Positions 30,862 through 41,452 of a DNA stretch of 64,000 nt are shown here, in pieces (position 1 is the first letter of the stretch; each line of letters starts with the position of its first letter). The notes beneath the pieces were generated by a model. It had not been told where the DNA came from and searched no databases. It saw only the letters and a program-made list of their open reading frames with translations. Origin of the DNA: Shinisaurus crocodilurus (lineage: Eukaryota; Chordata; Lepidosauria; Squamata; Shinisauridae); contig CM037878.1 in assembly GCA_021292165.1 (NCBI GenBank), forward strand, positions 5,272,804 to 5,336,803, in the 5' to 3' direction. Both the position numbers and the translations under genes were made by a program.

Positions 30862-31030
30862 AGGCTGTGTGGTGTAGTAGTTATAGTGTCAGCCAGGGAC
30901 TGAGAAGACCTGGCTTTGGATCTCCACTCAGCCACAAAGCTCACAGGGTCACCTTGGGACAGTTGCTCTCTTTCTTCTGCCTAACCTACCTCAGGGTTGT
31001 TTTCCAGGCAAAGTAAGGAAGAGGAAGAAC
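30862..31030 (+). mobile_element. old CORE-SINE, tail missing
   Basis: Head gctgtgtggtgtagtagtta and core phrase cacagggtcaccttgggaca are recognisable, then gggttgtt. It is clearly older than the other copies. Confidence 0.65.
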
Positions 31031-31059
31031 CATGCATTCAAGCAGCCTTTAGCATGTCA

Positions 31060-31268
31060 GCTGGTCTGTTGCCGCAGTGGGTTCTACCAGGCTGGGTGCT
31101 GTTTTTATTTCTTTTATGGTTGTGTCTTTTAATTGTGTTTTTAATTTGTTTGTTTCTGGGATTGTTGTAATTATATTGATTTTAATCTTGGTTTTATTGC
31201 TGATAGCTGCCTTGAGCACCATTTTTTGGGTGGAAAGCCGGGGTATGAATCAAATAGATAAATAAAAT
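31060..31268 (+). mobile_element. L2-like LINE 3' tail
   Basis: A T-rich stretch then agctgccttgagcaccattt and aagccggggtatgaatcaaa, ending in aaataaa: the standard L2-type terminus with a gccttgagcacc variant. Confidence 0.65.
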
Positions 31269-31424
31269 GTAGGCCATCCTGAGCTCCTTCAAAGAAGGTT
31301 GGTATAAAATGGGCTACATAATAAACAAATGGAACCACCAGATTTGAAGTTGTCAGGAAAGAGAAGCCTTCTTACAGGTTTCATGCATCTCTAGTTAGCA
31401 CACTGGGTTGTTGTTGTTTTTTAG

Positions 31425-31905
31425 AAGATCAGGAGAGCGAGAGCCAAAACCACCTGTTCCAATGCCTTGGTCAAAAAGTAGAACTAATCATCCACTGGGA
31501 TCCCGCTCTCATAATACTAGAACCCGGGGTCATCCCATGAAGCTGATTGATGGGAGATTCAGAACAGATAAAAGGAAGGACTTCTTCACATAGTGCATAG
31601 TTAAACTATGGAATTCACTTCCACAAGATGTAGGGATGGCCACCAATCTGGATGGCTTTAAAAGAGGATTGGACAAATTCATGGAGAATGGCTACTAGTC
31701 CTGATGGCTATATGCCACCCCCAGTATCAGAGGAAGTATGCCTATGCACACCAGTTGCTGGGGAACATGGGCGGGAGGGTGCTGTTGCACTCATGTCCTG
31801 CTGGTGGCTTTCCCATGGGCAGCTGGTTGGCCACTGTAGGAACAGAATGCTGAACTAGATGGGTCTTGGTCTGATCCAGTATGGCTGCCCTTACGTTCTT
31901 GTGAT
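31425..31905 (+). mobile_element. CR1/L3-type LINE 3' region
   Basis: It encodes the C-terminus of a CR1-superfamily ORF2 (readable as RTNHPLGSR... then LIDGRFRTDKRKDFFT, then the LWNSLPQDVG-type motif, here damaged by a stop) and a long 3' UTR with cagttgctggggaacatggg, ending gatccagtatggctgccctt. This subfamily differs from the CR1 at 9555-12510 and is older. Confidence 0.85.
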
Positions 31906-32384
31906 CAATGTGTCTGTGGACTGAAAAAAGGGAGTGGGGAGCAGCAATCTGCTTAGATGACTCAACCAAAGGAGTCCACACACATCTCAAGGAAAGGTGG
32001 AAAAAAACCCTTTGACTAGAGCCCGTTCGAGCTGAGATAAGCTCCCTGCCTAAACCCAAGGATGGTGACCTGTAACACCCCAGAAAGGAAGTAATAGTCT
32101 GATCTTTTCTGATTCATCATAGCAACATTTATTCTGTACAGAATGACAGAGACAGATATTTGACTCTGGGGATGCCATTTCCTCTTGCAGGATCCACTAC
32201 CCAATTAAGCGGAGGTGCTTAACTTCAAGCCACTCGAGTTAGTCGACCTCAATGGAACCGAAGAGGCTTTAAATAAAATAAAAGCCAAGAACTTCATAGG
32301 GCTGTGGTCTTTCTTACAAGCCATTTTTGCCCATTGCAAAGTTCAAAATATTTCTCCACGATGCAAACGGAGGGGAAAAAACAC

Positions 32385-32415
<31 letters not shown>

Positions 32416-32989
32416 TCCATTGACATTTCCTGTGTTTGTGTTGAAAGCCTTCACACTTTTGTTTCCTCTGTGGCAGGTATGCTGAGCTCTGCACATCGGC
32501 AAAGCACCAAACATTTCCTCGTTAGATAACATCATCACATCTTAATGATTTCGTTCCCCAAGAGTCATTGTTGACGACGGTCTTGTGATAGGAGATTCAT
32601 ACCAAAACAGCTTCAAGGGCCCACTTAGAGCTGCCACCTGATGGCATGTTGCTTAAAAGGACATTCAAAAGCAAATCTGGGAGCTCCTCCTCTGTCAAAA
32701 TATCTGAGGACTTAGGAGGGGAAGAGAAGTTGGATAAGGCTAGTGAAATTTTGCTGGGGAATCCATGCTCCCCTACATCCCTTCCTCTTTCTTCCAGACC
32801 TTCAAATGATAAAAGTGAGGTGGTAGCAATAATAGATAGTTCCAGGGGGCATAATAAAAGTAACATCGATAGACAGAATCTTCAGTAAGACAGAACATAT
32901 GAAGCAGAGTTTTATCAAGTCAAACGGAAAGGCTACACCTTTGGTCAGAGAACTCCGCTGCACTGAACTGTGGCCGCCCATTTCAAGGT
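31906..32989. other. unassigned sequence with (AC)n run
   Basis: A microsatellite lies at about 32385-32410. Two overlapping opposite-strand frames at 32597-32888 have no recognised family. Confidence 0.35.
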
Positions 32990-33252
32990 GATGCTATTGA
33001 CATAGAAGGCACTACACAATTTGGGACCAGGTTACCTGAGGGAGTGCCTTCTCCCATATCCACCTAGACTACTGCAATGCACTTTACGTGTGGCTGCTCT
33101 TGAAGACTGTTCAGAAGCTGCAGCCAGACTTATTACTGGGACCAGACGGTCCGAACACACATAGCACCAGTTCTGGCCCGCTTGCACTGGCTGCCTGTAT
33201 GCTTCCGAGCCCGATTCAAGGTGCTGGTTTTAACCTATAATGCCCTACATTA
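32990..33252 (+). mobile_element. L2 LINE ORF2 fragment
   Basis: Frame-broken remnant of the L2 reverse transcriptase C-terminal region: ctagactactgcaatgcact (DYCNAL), ttgcactggctgcctgtatg (LHWLPV) and ttcaaggtgctggttttaac (FKVLVL). It abuts a second-family tRNA-SINE. Confidence 0.8.
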
Positions 33253-33420
33253 TAGAAGGTCCCAGGTTCAATTCTGGACATTTCTGGTAAAAACAAAAGA
33301 TTAGGTAGCAACCTGAGTAAGACCTTTCTCTGCCTGAGAGCCTAAAGGGTTGCTGCTGGGTCGGAAGGTGTATTACCCCAGGGGACTGGTCCAGCCAAGC
33401 CACCTCAGTTTAGATTCAAG
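33253..33420 (+). mobile_element. second tRNA-derived SINE family, partial
   Basis: It starts with the B-box-like aggtcccaggttcaattctg and continues with agacctttctctgcctgaga. The A-box part is missing. Same family as 15932-16136. Confidence 0.7.
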
Positions 33421-33730
33421 GATAATCAGGAAGAAATGAAACCACTTGTGTGAAAGTGAAAGAAAGCTCACCAACGTCCCTCTGGTCGCAGGGCTTCCTA
33501 ATACGACGGATGTTGCTCTGGGGCACGAAGCTGCTTGGCCACCTGCGCACTCCTCGTTCTAAGCGGAAAGCCAAAAGGGCAAACTAGCAAGCTAAGGGTT
33601 TTGTAGATGTTTCCCTAAATTCTAGAAGCTGCCAGCAGCAGAAAGGAGGAGGAGAAGAGAAGACCCAGCTATCCCAGTTAGCTTCTGCAGAAGTGTGTGG
33701 AAGCATCCTTATCTCAAGGATGAGGTAGGG

Positions 33731-34651
33731 CAGTGATGGCGAACCTATGGCACGGGTGCCACAGCTGGCACGCAGGGACCTCTCTGTGGGCACTCGAGCC
33801 ATTGGTCACCAGATCGCGAAAAGACCGTCCCCTTCTGCAAAACACTCATGATCTTGTTCTTTCTCACAGTGTGGAACAGAATGATTTTATTCTAGAATTC
33901 CTGTTACAGAATTCTTTTCTACATTGTTATCACATTTAAAAGATTTTGAAGAATGATGCACAGAGCATGGCTTGGATGTAAAGCCCTAATAGTTGATCCG
34001 AGTGCTGCATGTGTTGCTCTCAAACTAACGGAGTATGAGCCAAGGTTTGACAAATTATCAGCATGTATGCAATAGCAAAAATCACATTAATTGTGCAAAA
34101 GCATGCCCAATGCAAACTTTTACCTAATGCAGTGTTTGCAGTCCAAGACATAAAATGTTTAAAATGTGTTAAGCACGTTTAGTTTTCTTGTTTATCTTGC
34201 TCATCCTAGTACAGGTTGACTTTTACTTTTACTAATCCGACACCTGTAGAAGCAGGGAAAGGACCCAGGGTAAAGCTTCCCCCATACAATTTCAGTCTGA
34301 CATATAATCATATTACAAGTTGAGAATCCCTTATCCAAAAATACATGTGCCTAATTATTTAAAAAGTTTGTATAAATTCCCTTCAGGCTATGTGTACAAT
34401 GTAGTACTATAATAATTTTTGGAGTTGATTTTTTTTCCAACAAAAAACTGTTTGTGTCATTGAAAGCTCTGTTATTATGTTTTTCTTTTAAGACAAAAGA
34501 TGTTAATTAGTTCGGACAACTGTATGAGTGGTTTTTCTAAAACTAAAACCTCGGTATTCAGGTTTAATTGCAGTGTTGGCACTTTGAAATAAATAAATTG
34601 GTTTTGTGTTGCAGTTTGGGCACTCGGGCTCAAAAAGGTTCGCCATCACAC
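33731..34651. mobile_element. hAT-like element, about 920 bp, non-coding
   Basis: Ends cagtgatggcgaacctatgg and aaaaaggttcgccatcacac are inverted repeats. gggcactcg occurs just inside both ends (33787 and 34618). The interior is AT-rich and carries no transposase frame. I see no intact 8-bp duplication. The terminal sequence looks like widely spread vertebrate hAT families, but I do not assign a name. Confidence 0.75.
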
Positions 34652-34664
34652 ACAATACAATCTA

Positions 34665-35072
34665 CCCAGACACTACGCTCAACATCTGGGGCCCTCCTCC
34701 GACTGCCCCCTCTGAGGGAGGCTCAGGGTGCAGCGACAAGGGGGAGGGCCTTTTCCGTGGTAGCCCCCGCCCCCATCTCTGGAACAAGCTCCCCGCTGAG
34801 GCCTGCCTGGCTGCTATCTTTTCGGCGCCAGGTTAAGACTGCCCTCTATGTTGAGGCGTTTAACAACTCTAGATAGTGCATTGTGGGGTGATCATTTTTA
34901 ACTTTTTTACTAGTCACATTGCATTAACTTCTCTTGCGATTGTGTCATTTTTAAATTTGGTTTTAATTTTTTTATAATGTTTCTGTTGTGTATATTTTAT
35001 ATTGTATGTATTTTTAATTGATTGTTGTAAACCGCCCAGAGAGCTTCAGCTATTGGGCGGTATAGAAATAAA
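34665..35072 (+). mobile_element. L2 LINE 3' end
   Basis: It begins in ORF2 C-terminal code (GRAFSVVAPAP then a frameshift to LWNKLPAEACLAAIFSAPG), then a T-rich 3' UTR, gtaaaccgcccagagagctt, cagctattgggcggtataga, and AAATAAAT. (AAT)n and (GCA)n microsatellites follow at 35073-35145. Confidence 0.88.
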
Positions 35073-35074
35073 TA

Positions 35075-35145
<71 letters not shown>
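35073..35145 (+). repeat. (AAT)n followed by (GCA)n microsatellites
   Basis: About 10 AAT units then about 13 AGC units, seeded in the L2 tail. Confidence 0.95.
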
Positions 35146-35146
<1 letters not shown>

Positions 35147-35470
35147 CTGCCTGTTCACTGAGATCTGTAGATCAGAACCTCTTGCTTGCCTGATCCCCTG
35201 CCCAGATACATCTGATAACGACCAGGAGGAGGGTCTTTTCTGTTGTGGCACCCTTCCATCTGGAATTATCTGCCCCCTGAAGTGTGACAGGCATCATCCT
35301 TGACAGTGTTTTGGTGCCTGTTGAAAGTATATCTGTACACCCAGGCATTTGCTAATTTGAATACGTAGCTTGGTAGGTAGTCGTTGTTCTTGTTATCTTT
35401 GTATTTTATTTTAATCGCTGTTTTAATACTGTTTATATACTGCCTTGTGATTTGATGATGAAGGGTAGTA
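35146..35470 (+). mobile_element. L2 LINE 3' region, diverged
   Basis: Carries gaccaggaggagggtctttt, then tggcacccttccatctggaa and a T-rich UTR with tttaatactgtttatatact; matches the organisation of 55000-55265. Confidence 0.65.
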
Positions 35471-35595
35471 GTATTTCTTTATTATTTATTTAATATATTT
35501 ATTTACCGTCCATCAGCCAAAAGGATCCCTGGGTGGTTTACAAAATAGTAAATAAGTATTTTGAATAAATGAATAAATGTTTGGAATAAAATAAT
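35471..35595 (-). mobile_element. LINE tail fragment, minus strand
   Basis: A ttatttatttaatatattta run then ccgtccatcagccaaaagga and gggtggtttacaaaa: an inverted (AAAT)n tail with the gtaaaccaccc...gacgg stem. Confidence 0.55.
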
Positions 35596-35600
35596 AAATG

Positions 35601-35655
<55 letters not shown>
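35596..35655 (+). repeat. (TA)n(GA)n microsatellite
   Basis: About 11 TA units followed by about 17 GA units. Confidence 0.95.
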
Positions 35656-35658
<3 letters not shown>

Positions 35659-35659
<1 letters not shown>

Positions 35660-35800
35660 GATCATAGAGTTGGAAGTCCAACCCCCTGCTCAATGTAGGA
35701 AACCAGAGGAGGGGTCTCCCATCCAAGTAATAACCAGGGCTGATCCTGCTTAGCTTTCCGCACTCAGACAAGCTGAGCCAGCATGAGCCACAGGCCTGTT
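35659..35800 (-). mobile_element. 5S-rRNA-derived SINE, internally deleted, minus strand
   Basis: The CR1-like tail lacks the ggagcctacaaggccatcga stretch (tagagttggaag joins tccaacc). The 5S-like head is intact. Confidence 0.9.
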
Positions 35801-35837
35801 CATATATATATGTCCCATCCACAGTGAGCGCCTAGAC

Positions 35838-35948
35838 CAGTGTTCTCCAACCTTGGGTCCCCAGTTGTTTTTGGCCTACAACTCCCAGCATGCCCCGCTG
35901 GGAGTTGTAGGCTAAAAACATCTGGGGACCCAAGGTTGGAGAACACTG
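35838..35948. mobile_element. hAT-type palindromic MITE, shortened centre (111 bp)
   Basis: The arms are intact, but the ccagccagc centre is lost, so the arms meet at catgccccgctgggagttg. Flanks gcctagac / ctttagac match at six of eight positions with the TAGA core preserved. Confidence 0.9.
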
Positions 35949-36363
35949 CTTTAGACTGAGCATGGGTAAATTAGCATATGCAAATCTGTGCTCTTTTTTT
36001 AAAATTATTATCCTGTGTGCCTGAGCCCCAGATCTTTTTGGTACCTAGCACCACACCTGGCAGGAAACGTAGCAACATAAGACCCAAGGCTCTACTGCAG
36101 ATGTATATTCCAGGGTTAATGGTCTTTCAAGGGACCTTGTCTGCTATGAAATTCAGATCATTGATTGGGGTATCTTCCATTGATTGGGGTATCTTCCATT
36201 GATTGGAGGCCTTTGTTTTCTTAAGAATATAAGAAGAGCCCTGATGCTGGATCAGACCAAAGGTCCATCTAGTCCAACATTCTGTTCACACAGCAGCCAA
36301 CCAGATGCCTGTGAGAAACCCATGAGTGCAACGGCACCCTCCCACCCATGTTCCCCAGCAACT

Positions 36364-36609
36364 GGAGAGCCAGTGTGGCGTAGTGGTGAGAGTGTTGTAC
36401 TGGGACTCAGAAGATCCGGGTTCTAGTCCCCGCTCGGCCATGAAACTCACTGGGTGACTTTGGGCCAGTCACTGACTCTCAGCCTCACCTACCTCACAGG
36501 GTTGTTGTGAGGATAAAATGGAGAGGAGGAGGAGGAGCATTTTGTAAGCTGCCTTGGGTTCCTTTCAGGAAAAAAGGCGGGGTAGAAATGTAATAAATAA
36601 ACAAATAAA
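36364..36609 (+). mobile_element. CORE-SINE nested in a CR1/L3 copy
   Basis: Full-length SINE with head, core and tail. The host element reads ...ccagcaact before it and continues with actggtgtgtgtaggc after it, leaving a short aactgg-like duplication. It is therefore younger than the LINE copy. Confidence 0.92.
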
Positions 36610-36737
36610 CTGGTGTGTGTAGGCATAGTGCCTCTGATACAGGCGGTAGCATATAGCCATCAGGACTAGTAGCCATTGATAGCCTTCTCCTCCAAGAATG
36701 TGTCCAATCCCCTTTTAAAGCCATCTAAGTTGGTGGC

Positions 36738-37511
36738 TGTGGAGAAAGCCCAACACAGGTTCACACACACACACACACACACACACGGCTTTCGCCCAAG
36801 GGAGGGGGCAGGGGAGGGGGGATGAAGTCATCGGAGAAGTAGCAGACGGACCATCATCCCCAACAAAGGGGGGTCTCAGTGGAGATCCACAAAACCAAGG
36901 AAGAGCCATCAAGGATCATCAAACTATCAGGGCAGTCTCAAAGAGCTGCAGAGTACCAGTACGTCACCTTCTTCCCGGGCAGGGATAAGCCCACCTGAAC
37001 GAAGGGGGCAGGCAGAAGCCCCCACCTGACCTAGAGGGCGGGGAAGCGGGAACTCAGGGGTAGAAAACCCCTCTCCCTTCCGGGTTTGGGTTGTTGGGAA
37101 CCACGGGTACGCCAGGGCCAGATCCACCTTAAAGCAAGCAGTCTGGGTACACCATTCTCAGCCACGCCGTGCCGATCTGGAGCTAGGCTGAAACAGACTA
37201 GGAGTATTGTCTTTGATCTAAGGACAGACGAGGTTCACTCTGCTAGCCTGGGAGCCTGCTCATTGGGTAAGACGGGGGTCAGCTAAGGTGGTGTTGACAG
37301 TAACGTATTCCTGGAGAGCTGCTAGTTCCGACCAGTGTTATTGTATAAACAAATAAAAGCCTTATTTGGTCATTTAAAGGGCTGTGGTTTTTCCTCTTGT
37401 ACGCGAAAGCCTTGGGGGTGATTGCCGGAGTTTATACAGCCTGTATCTCATTGCCGGTTAACCCTATAATTGCTGAACTCACGCAAAGGATCCTGTTGCT
37501 GATCCTTCACA
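36738..37511. mobile_element. solo LTR, 774 bp
   Basis: It begins TGTGGAGAAAGC and ends GATCCTTCACA, the TG...CA form of retroviral and gypsy LTRs, and is flanked by the 5-bp duplication gtggc (36733-36737 and 37512-37516). A polyadenylation-like aataaa lies at about 37350, followed by a GT/T-rich stretch, as expected of an R-U5 boundary. An (AC)n run is inside at about 36761-36786. No internal coding region is present, consistent with LTR-LTR recombination. Orientation by the aataaa signal is plus. I cannot tell an endogenous retrovirus from a gypsy-type element. Confidence 0.85.
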
Positions 37512-37640
37512 GTGGCCATCACTACCTCCTGTGGCAGTGAATTCCATAGTTCAACTCTGCCCCGTGTGAAGAAGGGCTTCCTTGTCTCTGTCCTGAATCT
37601 CCCACCGATCAGCTTCGTGGGATGCCCTCGTTGGGTTCTA

Positions 37641-38089
37641 GTATGAGGAGAGAGTCATGCCTTCCAAGGATACAGACGGGGTTCCTTCCTGGTCTGTTGA
37701 AGAACTTCTCTGTGCTGCTCCCACAGACCCACCGTGGAGTGATTTCCCAACGTGGTTTTCATGTGGCAAGTATAAATCAGAAACGCAGGGGAAGCGCGAC
37801 TGAGGTTGCCTTAGTTACGCACGGTCGGTTAAGCAAGAGGCAGTCACTTCCCCCACGCAACAGAATGTGTACGGAGAGGCCGGGAAAGTCACAAGACGGA
37901 AGGCGACTGGCGCCGTCAGCGTGGTGTGCTGGTGGTGCAACTTCTCATACCCCTCTCCCCACACACACAGCCCGCCTTATTATATAATGCCCGGCCTCGC
38001 CAAGCCGGCCTTTCCATGTGGGCATCTCGTAGCAGCCGGTGATTGTTCCGGGTGGCTTTTCAGCAGCCAAAGCTAGAAATTACACAGAG
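37641..38089. other. unassigned sequence
   Basis: No family or exon identified. Confidence 0.3.
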
Positions 38090-38207
38090 CAGCCTTCCCC
38101 AACCTTCCTGGCGCCCTACAGATGTGTTGGACTGCAACTCCCATCATTCCCAGCTAGCTGGAGTTGGAGTCCAGCATATCTGGAGGGCACCAGATTGGAG
38201 AAAGCTG
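38090..38207. mobile_element. foldback hAT-like MITE
   Basis: Ends cagccttccccaaccttcct and cagattggagaaagctg; internal arms gtgttggactgcaactccca / ggagttggagtccagcatat. Flanks acacagag / ccacagcg match at six of eight positions. Related pieces lie at 49840-49905, 53190-53320, 55885-55975 and 61498-61612. Confidence 0.75.
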
Positions 38208-38451
38208 CCACAGCGCTTGAGCAAAATTTGTTCTTTGGCGAGGGGAATTTCCCTTTCTGTTCTCCTTCCCTGAAGTCTAGGAGGAACTTCTCCAGCTTGC
38301 TCTGCAGTCCAGTCTATGTTGTCAGCCACCGCATAGAACTGGGACGAGGAGGCAACCCCTCCCTCGGCAACCCGGCAACTGCTGTAAACTGGGAGGGGGA
38401 AAAAAAACCAAGTTGAACTTGTGCACGGCTCCAGGCAGAAGGCAAACAGAT

Positions 38452-38683
38452 GACAGCCAGTGTGGCGTAGTGGTGAGAGTGTTGGGCTGGGACTCAGGAG
38501 ATCTGGGTTCTAGTCCACACTTGGCCAAGAAGCGGTGACTTTGGGCCAGTCACTGACTCTCAGCCTCACCTACCAGGGTTGTTGTGCGGATAAAATGGAG
38601 AGGAGGAGGACCGTGTAAGCCGCCTTGGGCTCCTTGCAAGAGGGGGGGGGAAGGCGGGATATAAATGTAATAATAAATAAAAA
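38452..38683 (+). mobile_element. CORE-SINE
   Basis: Head, core and tail are recognisable; small deletions near the core (aagaagcggtgactttggg) and a G-run in the tail. Confidence 0.9.
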
Positions 38684-38697
38684 GAATATACATAATT

Positions 38698-39283
38698 CAG
38701 GGGGTGGGCAAGCTGCAGGCCGCATGTGGCCCTCGAAGGCTGCCTGTTCAGCCCACTGTAGGTACCAAATGCCACCGTCGCCCCTTCCACAAATTCTTGC
38801 CTGGGACGCCACTGCGAGGGATGAGGGTGCGTCGCGGAGGGCTCTCCTCATGTCATGTGCCCTCTTGGCCAGCCGGATGGTGCCCCAGACGGTGCTAAAA
38901 AAGAGGGCCAACAAGGAGGTCATGCCCACAGGCCTTCTTTCCAGCCGTGATCAGGCCCACTGGGGTGGAGGCCACGTGGAAGCTTCGCTTTTCTCCCAGG
39001 GTTCTGGATCACCGGGTTGCTGGGACAGGCTGTGGTTAACCCCCCCCCCCCAAATCCCAATGATCCTGAACAAAATCACTGGGAGGCTTTTTCTAAAGAT
39101 TGCCAAGGGGAAGGGGAGGTTAAAGCCTCCCCTCTTCACCCCAGCGATCCTGCTCAGGATCAATGAAAGGAGGAAGAGGTTAAAAAATCCCTCCTAGTGA
39201 TCTGGATACAGATGTGCGGGGGGAGGGGGAATGTGTGTCCTGGCCCACCATCCAGCACTACACGTGGCCCTTGCCCACCCCTG
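38698..39283. mobile_element. hAT-like element, about 586 bp
   Basis: Ends cagggggtgggcaagctgca and gcccttgcccacccctg are inverted repeats; sub-terminal catgtggccctcg / cacgtggccc also pair. No target duplication or transposase visible. Minor C- and G-runs inside. Confidence 0.75.
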
Positions 39284-39886
39284 CAAAAATGGATGGAGAT
39301 TCCTGCAATGCCTCCCCCATCCTCATCCTCCTCCTCCTCCTCCTCCCCCTCCCATCACACACACACACACACACACACACACGCATTCAGAAGTTCATAA
39401 TGGATTAAATTCTTTTTATGACAGATGCAAGAGGGAATAAAATGTCAAGGCGCAGCAAGTGAGGAAAAAGGTCCCAATCCTGCCCTCTGTTGGAAGTCCT
39501 TAGAAGTCCACCGCAAGGAGGTGTGTCCCAAGTCCAAGAGGTAGGCCCCTGGGTGTGAGTTTTGATTTGCCCAGTGGCGAAGGCCCCTTGCCCCTCATAA
39601 TACTGGTGGAGGAGAGCCATGGGGGGCAGCAAGGATACCGGCTTCCTTCCCCTGCCAGCTTTGCCCGGTGACCTGTTGGCTTCCTTCCACCCTGGCTCCC
39701 CGCACCTCTACTTGGCTTGTCAAATTTTGCAGCCTTGTTGCTCAAGATCCCATTTTAGCTGGAGAGACATTAAACCTGGGACTACGTGCTACAACTGAGC
39801 AATGCAGTACCCCAAACAAAAGAGAGGCACACCTGGACTAGAGACACATCCCCAACAGCCAGCCATAGGAGCAGATAATTAAAACA
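39284..39886. other. unassigned sequence with (CCT)n and (AC)n runs
   Basis: CTCCTCCTC runs at about 39327-39347 and (AC)n at about 39357-39383. The remainder has no recognised family. Confidence 0.4.
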
Positions 39887-40137
39887 GCGTAGTGTGGCGT
39901 AGTGGTTAGAGTCCCGGCTCTAGACAGCCCTGACTGGGACTCGGGAAGACCGGGTTCTAGTCTCTCCACTCAGCCATGAAGCTCTCTGGGTGACTTTGGG
40001 CCAGTCATTGATTCTCAGGCTAGCCTACCTCAAAGGGTTGTTGTAGAGGAGATCATGTATGCCACCTTGGGTTCCTTGAATGAGGCGGAAAAGGTGGGAT
40101 ATATCAATGTAATAAATAAATAAATAAATAAATAAAT
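39887..40137 (+). mobile_element. CORE-SINE with altered head
   Basis: The A-box region reads agtgtggcgtagtggttaga, then about 20 extra bases (tcccggctctagacagccct) precede actgggactcgggaagaccg. The rest is typical and ends in (AAAT)n. Confidence 0.9.
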
Positions 40138-40420
40138 GGTAGCGACTCCACCCCTCAACTTGAACCGTCAAAGGCAAGCCCCGCCCTGGTTGGGCCAGAG
40201 CATTATCTGGCATGCCAGTAGCAGGCCACCAAGTGATGTAATTGGGATGACCATCCGGTCTCTCTCTTCAGACGTTATGAGGTCAGACAGTGGGTTGCGT
40301 ACGATACTGACTGTCTGAAAGTGGAACAGAAGCCGCGGGGTGGAATGGATTTCCCTCCCCCACCAACCCGCAGCCTCCTATATACCCCCAAATCTGTTCC
40401 AGAGGGTGATTTTGGATTTA

Positions 40421-40832
40421 CCTTATATACTCGAGTATAAGCCTAGTTTTTCAGCACATTTTTTTGTGCTGAAAAATCCCCCCCCCCCGGCTTATACTCG
40501 GGTCAGCGCCCTCCTAGGACCCCCCCCGCCACCCCCAGACACCCCCCCGCTGCCGAAAATGCCCCCCCGCGGCCGGAGCTCCAACTCCCATCAGCCTCCT
40601 GATGCCTCAATTACCGTAATGTATGTTATTTTATTGGTATCTACCGTATCTTTAGTTTTTAAATTTAAATTTTTTAAATTTACCGTAATTTTTAAATTTA
40701 CCTGTACCTGTAGCTGCTGCATTTCCCACCCTAGGCTTATACTGGAGTCAATAAGTTTTCCCAGGTGTTTTTTTGGGTGAAATTAGGGGCCTCGGTTTAT
40801 ATTCGGGTCGACTTATACTCGAGTATATACGG
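40421..40832. mobile_element. symmetrical DNA element with 23-bp inverted ends
   Basis: The left end ccttatatactcgagtataa continuing into gcc is matched by the inverted right end at 40810-40832. A hairpin lies just inside (tttttcagcaca/tgtgctgaaaaa around 40448-40475). cttatactcgggtc and gcttatactggagtc are further internal copies of the terminal motif. Non-coding. It is probably a Tc1/mariner-like or other cut-and-paste MITE. Confidence 0.75.
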
Positions 40833-40837
40833 GTGAC

Positions 40838-41245
40838 TCATAATAACACAAGAAGAGCCACACTGGATCAGGCCAAGGGTCCATCTAGGCCAGCATTCTG
40901 TTCACACAGTGGCCAGAACCAGCTGCCCCAAAGGAAAACCCACAAGCAGGACAGGAGTGCAGCAGCACCCTCCCACTCATGTTCCCCAGCATACTGCCTC
41001 TGATACTTGGGGTAAAATGTAGCCATCAGAACTAGTAGCCATTGACTGATACGCTTCTCCCCCATGAATGTGTCAAATCCCCTTTTAAAGTCGTCCTAGT
41101 TGGTGGCCATCACTACCTCCTGTGGTAGAGAATTCCATAGTTTAACTGTGTGCTGTGCGGAGGAGAAGTCCTTCCTTTTACCTGTCCCGACTCTCCCATC
41201 AAGCAGCTTCATGGGATGACCCCGTTGGGTCCTAGTATTATGGGG
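40838..41245 (-). mobile_element. CR1/L3-type LINE 3' region, minus strand
   Basis: Well-preserved inverse of 31425-31905: ggatcaggccaagggtccat, cccccatgaatgtgtcaaat, catcactacctcctgtggta, and the reverse of FRTDKRKDF-type code at about 41165-41220. Confidence 0.9.
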
Positions 41246-41452
41246 GAGGGAGATAACCCCACACCAGGCATCGCCCTATGGCTCCCACACCTTTCTGGTA
41301 ACTGATAAATGTTAAAACAATGCCTTGTATCAAGTGCTAAGCCTAATCAATGGGACATTGTTTTTGCGTCTGTGTCAGGAGGGTCCATGGATCTCAGGTG
41401 ACATCTTATTCAGCAAAAACTTTTGTTTCGTGTTTATTGGACACCACAAGTC

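Larger units (their letters stand above)
36222..37640 (-). mobile_element. CR1/L3-type LINE 3' region, split by a SINE and an LTR
   Basis: Minus-strand copy of the element at 31425-31905. Pieces lie at 36222-36363, 36610-36737 and 37512-37640, in consistent order and orientation. The outer wording (ggatcagaccaaaggtccat; catcactacctcctgtggca) matches 40838-41245. It was interrupted by a CORE-SINE and by a solo LTR. Confidence 0.88.
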
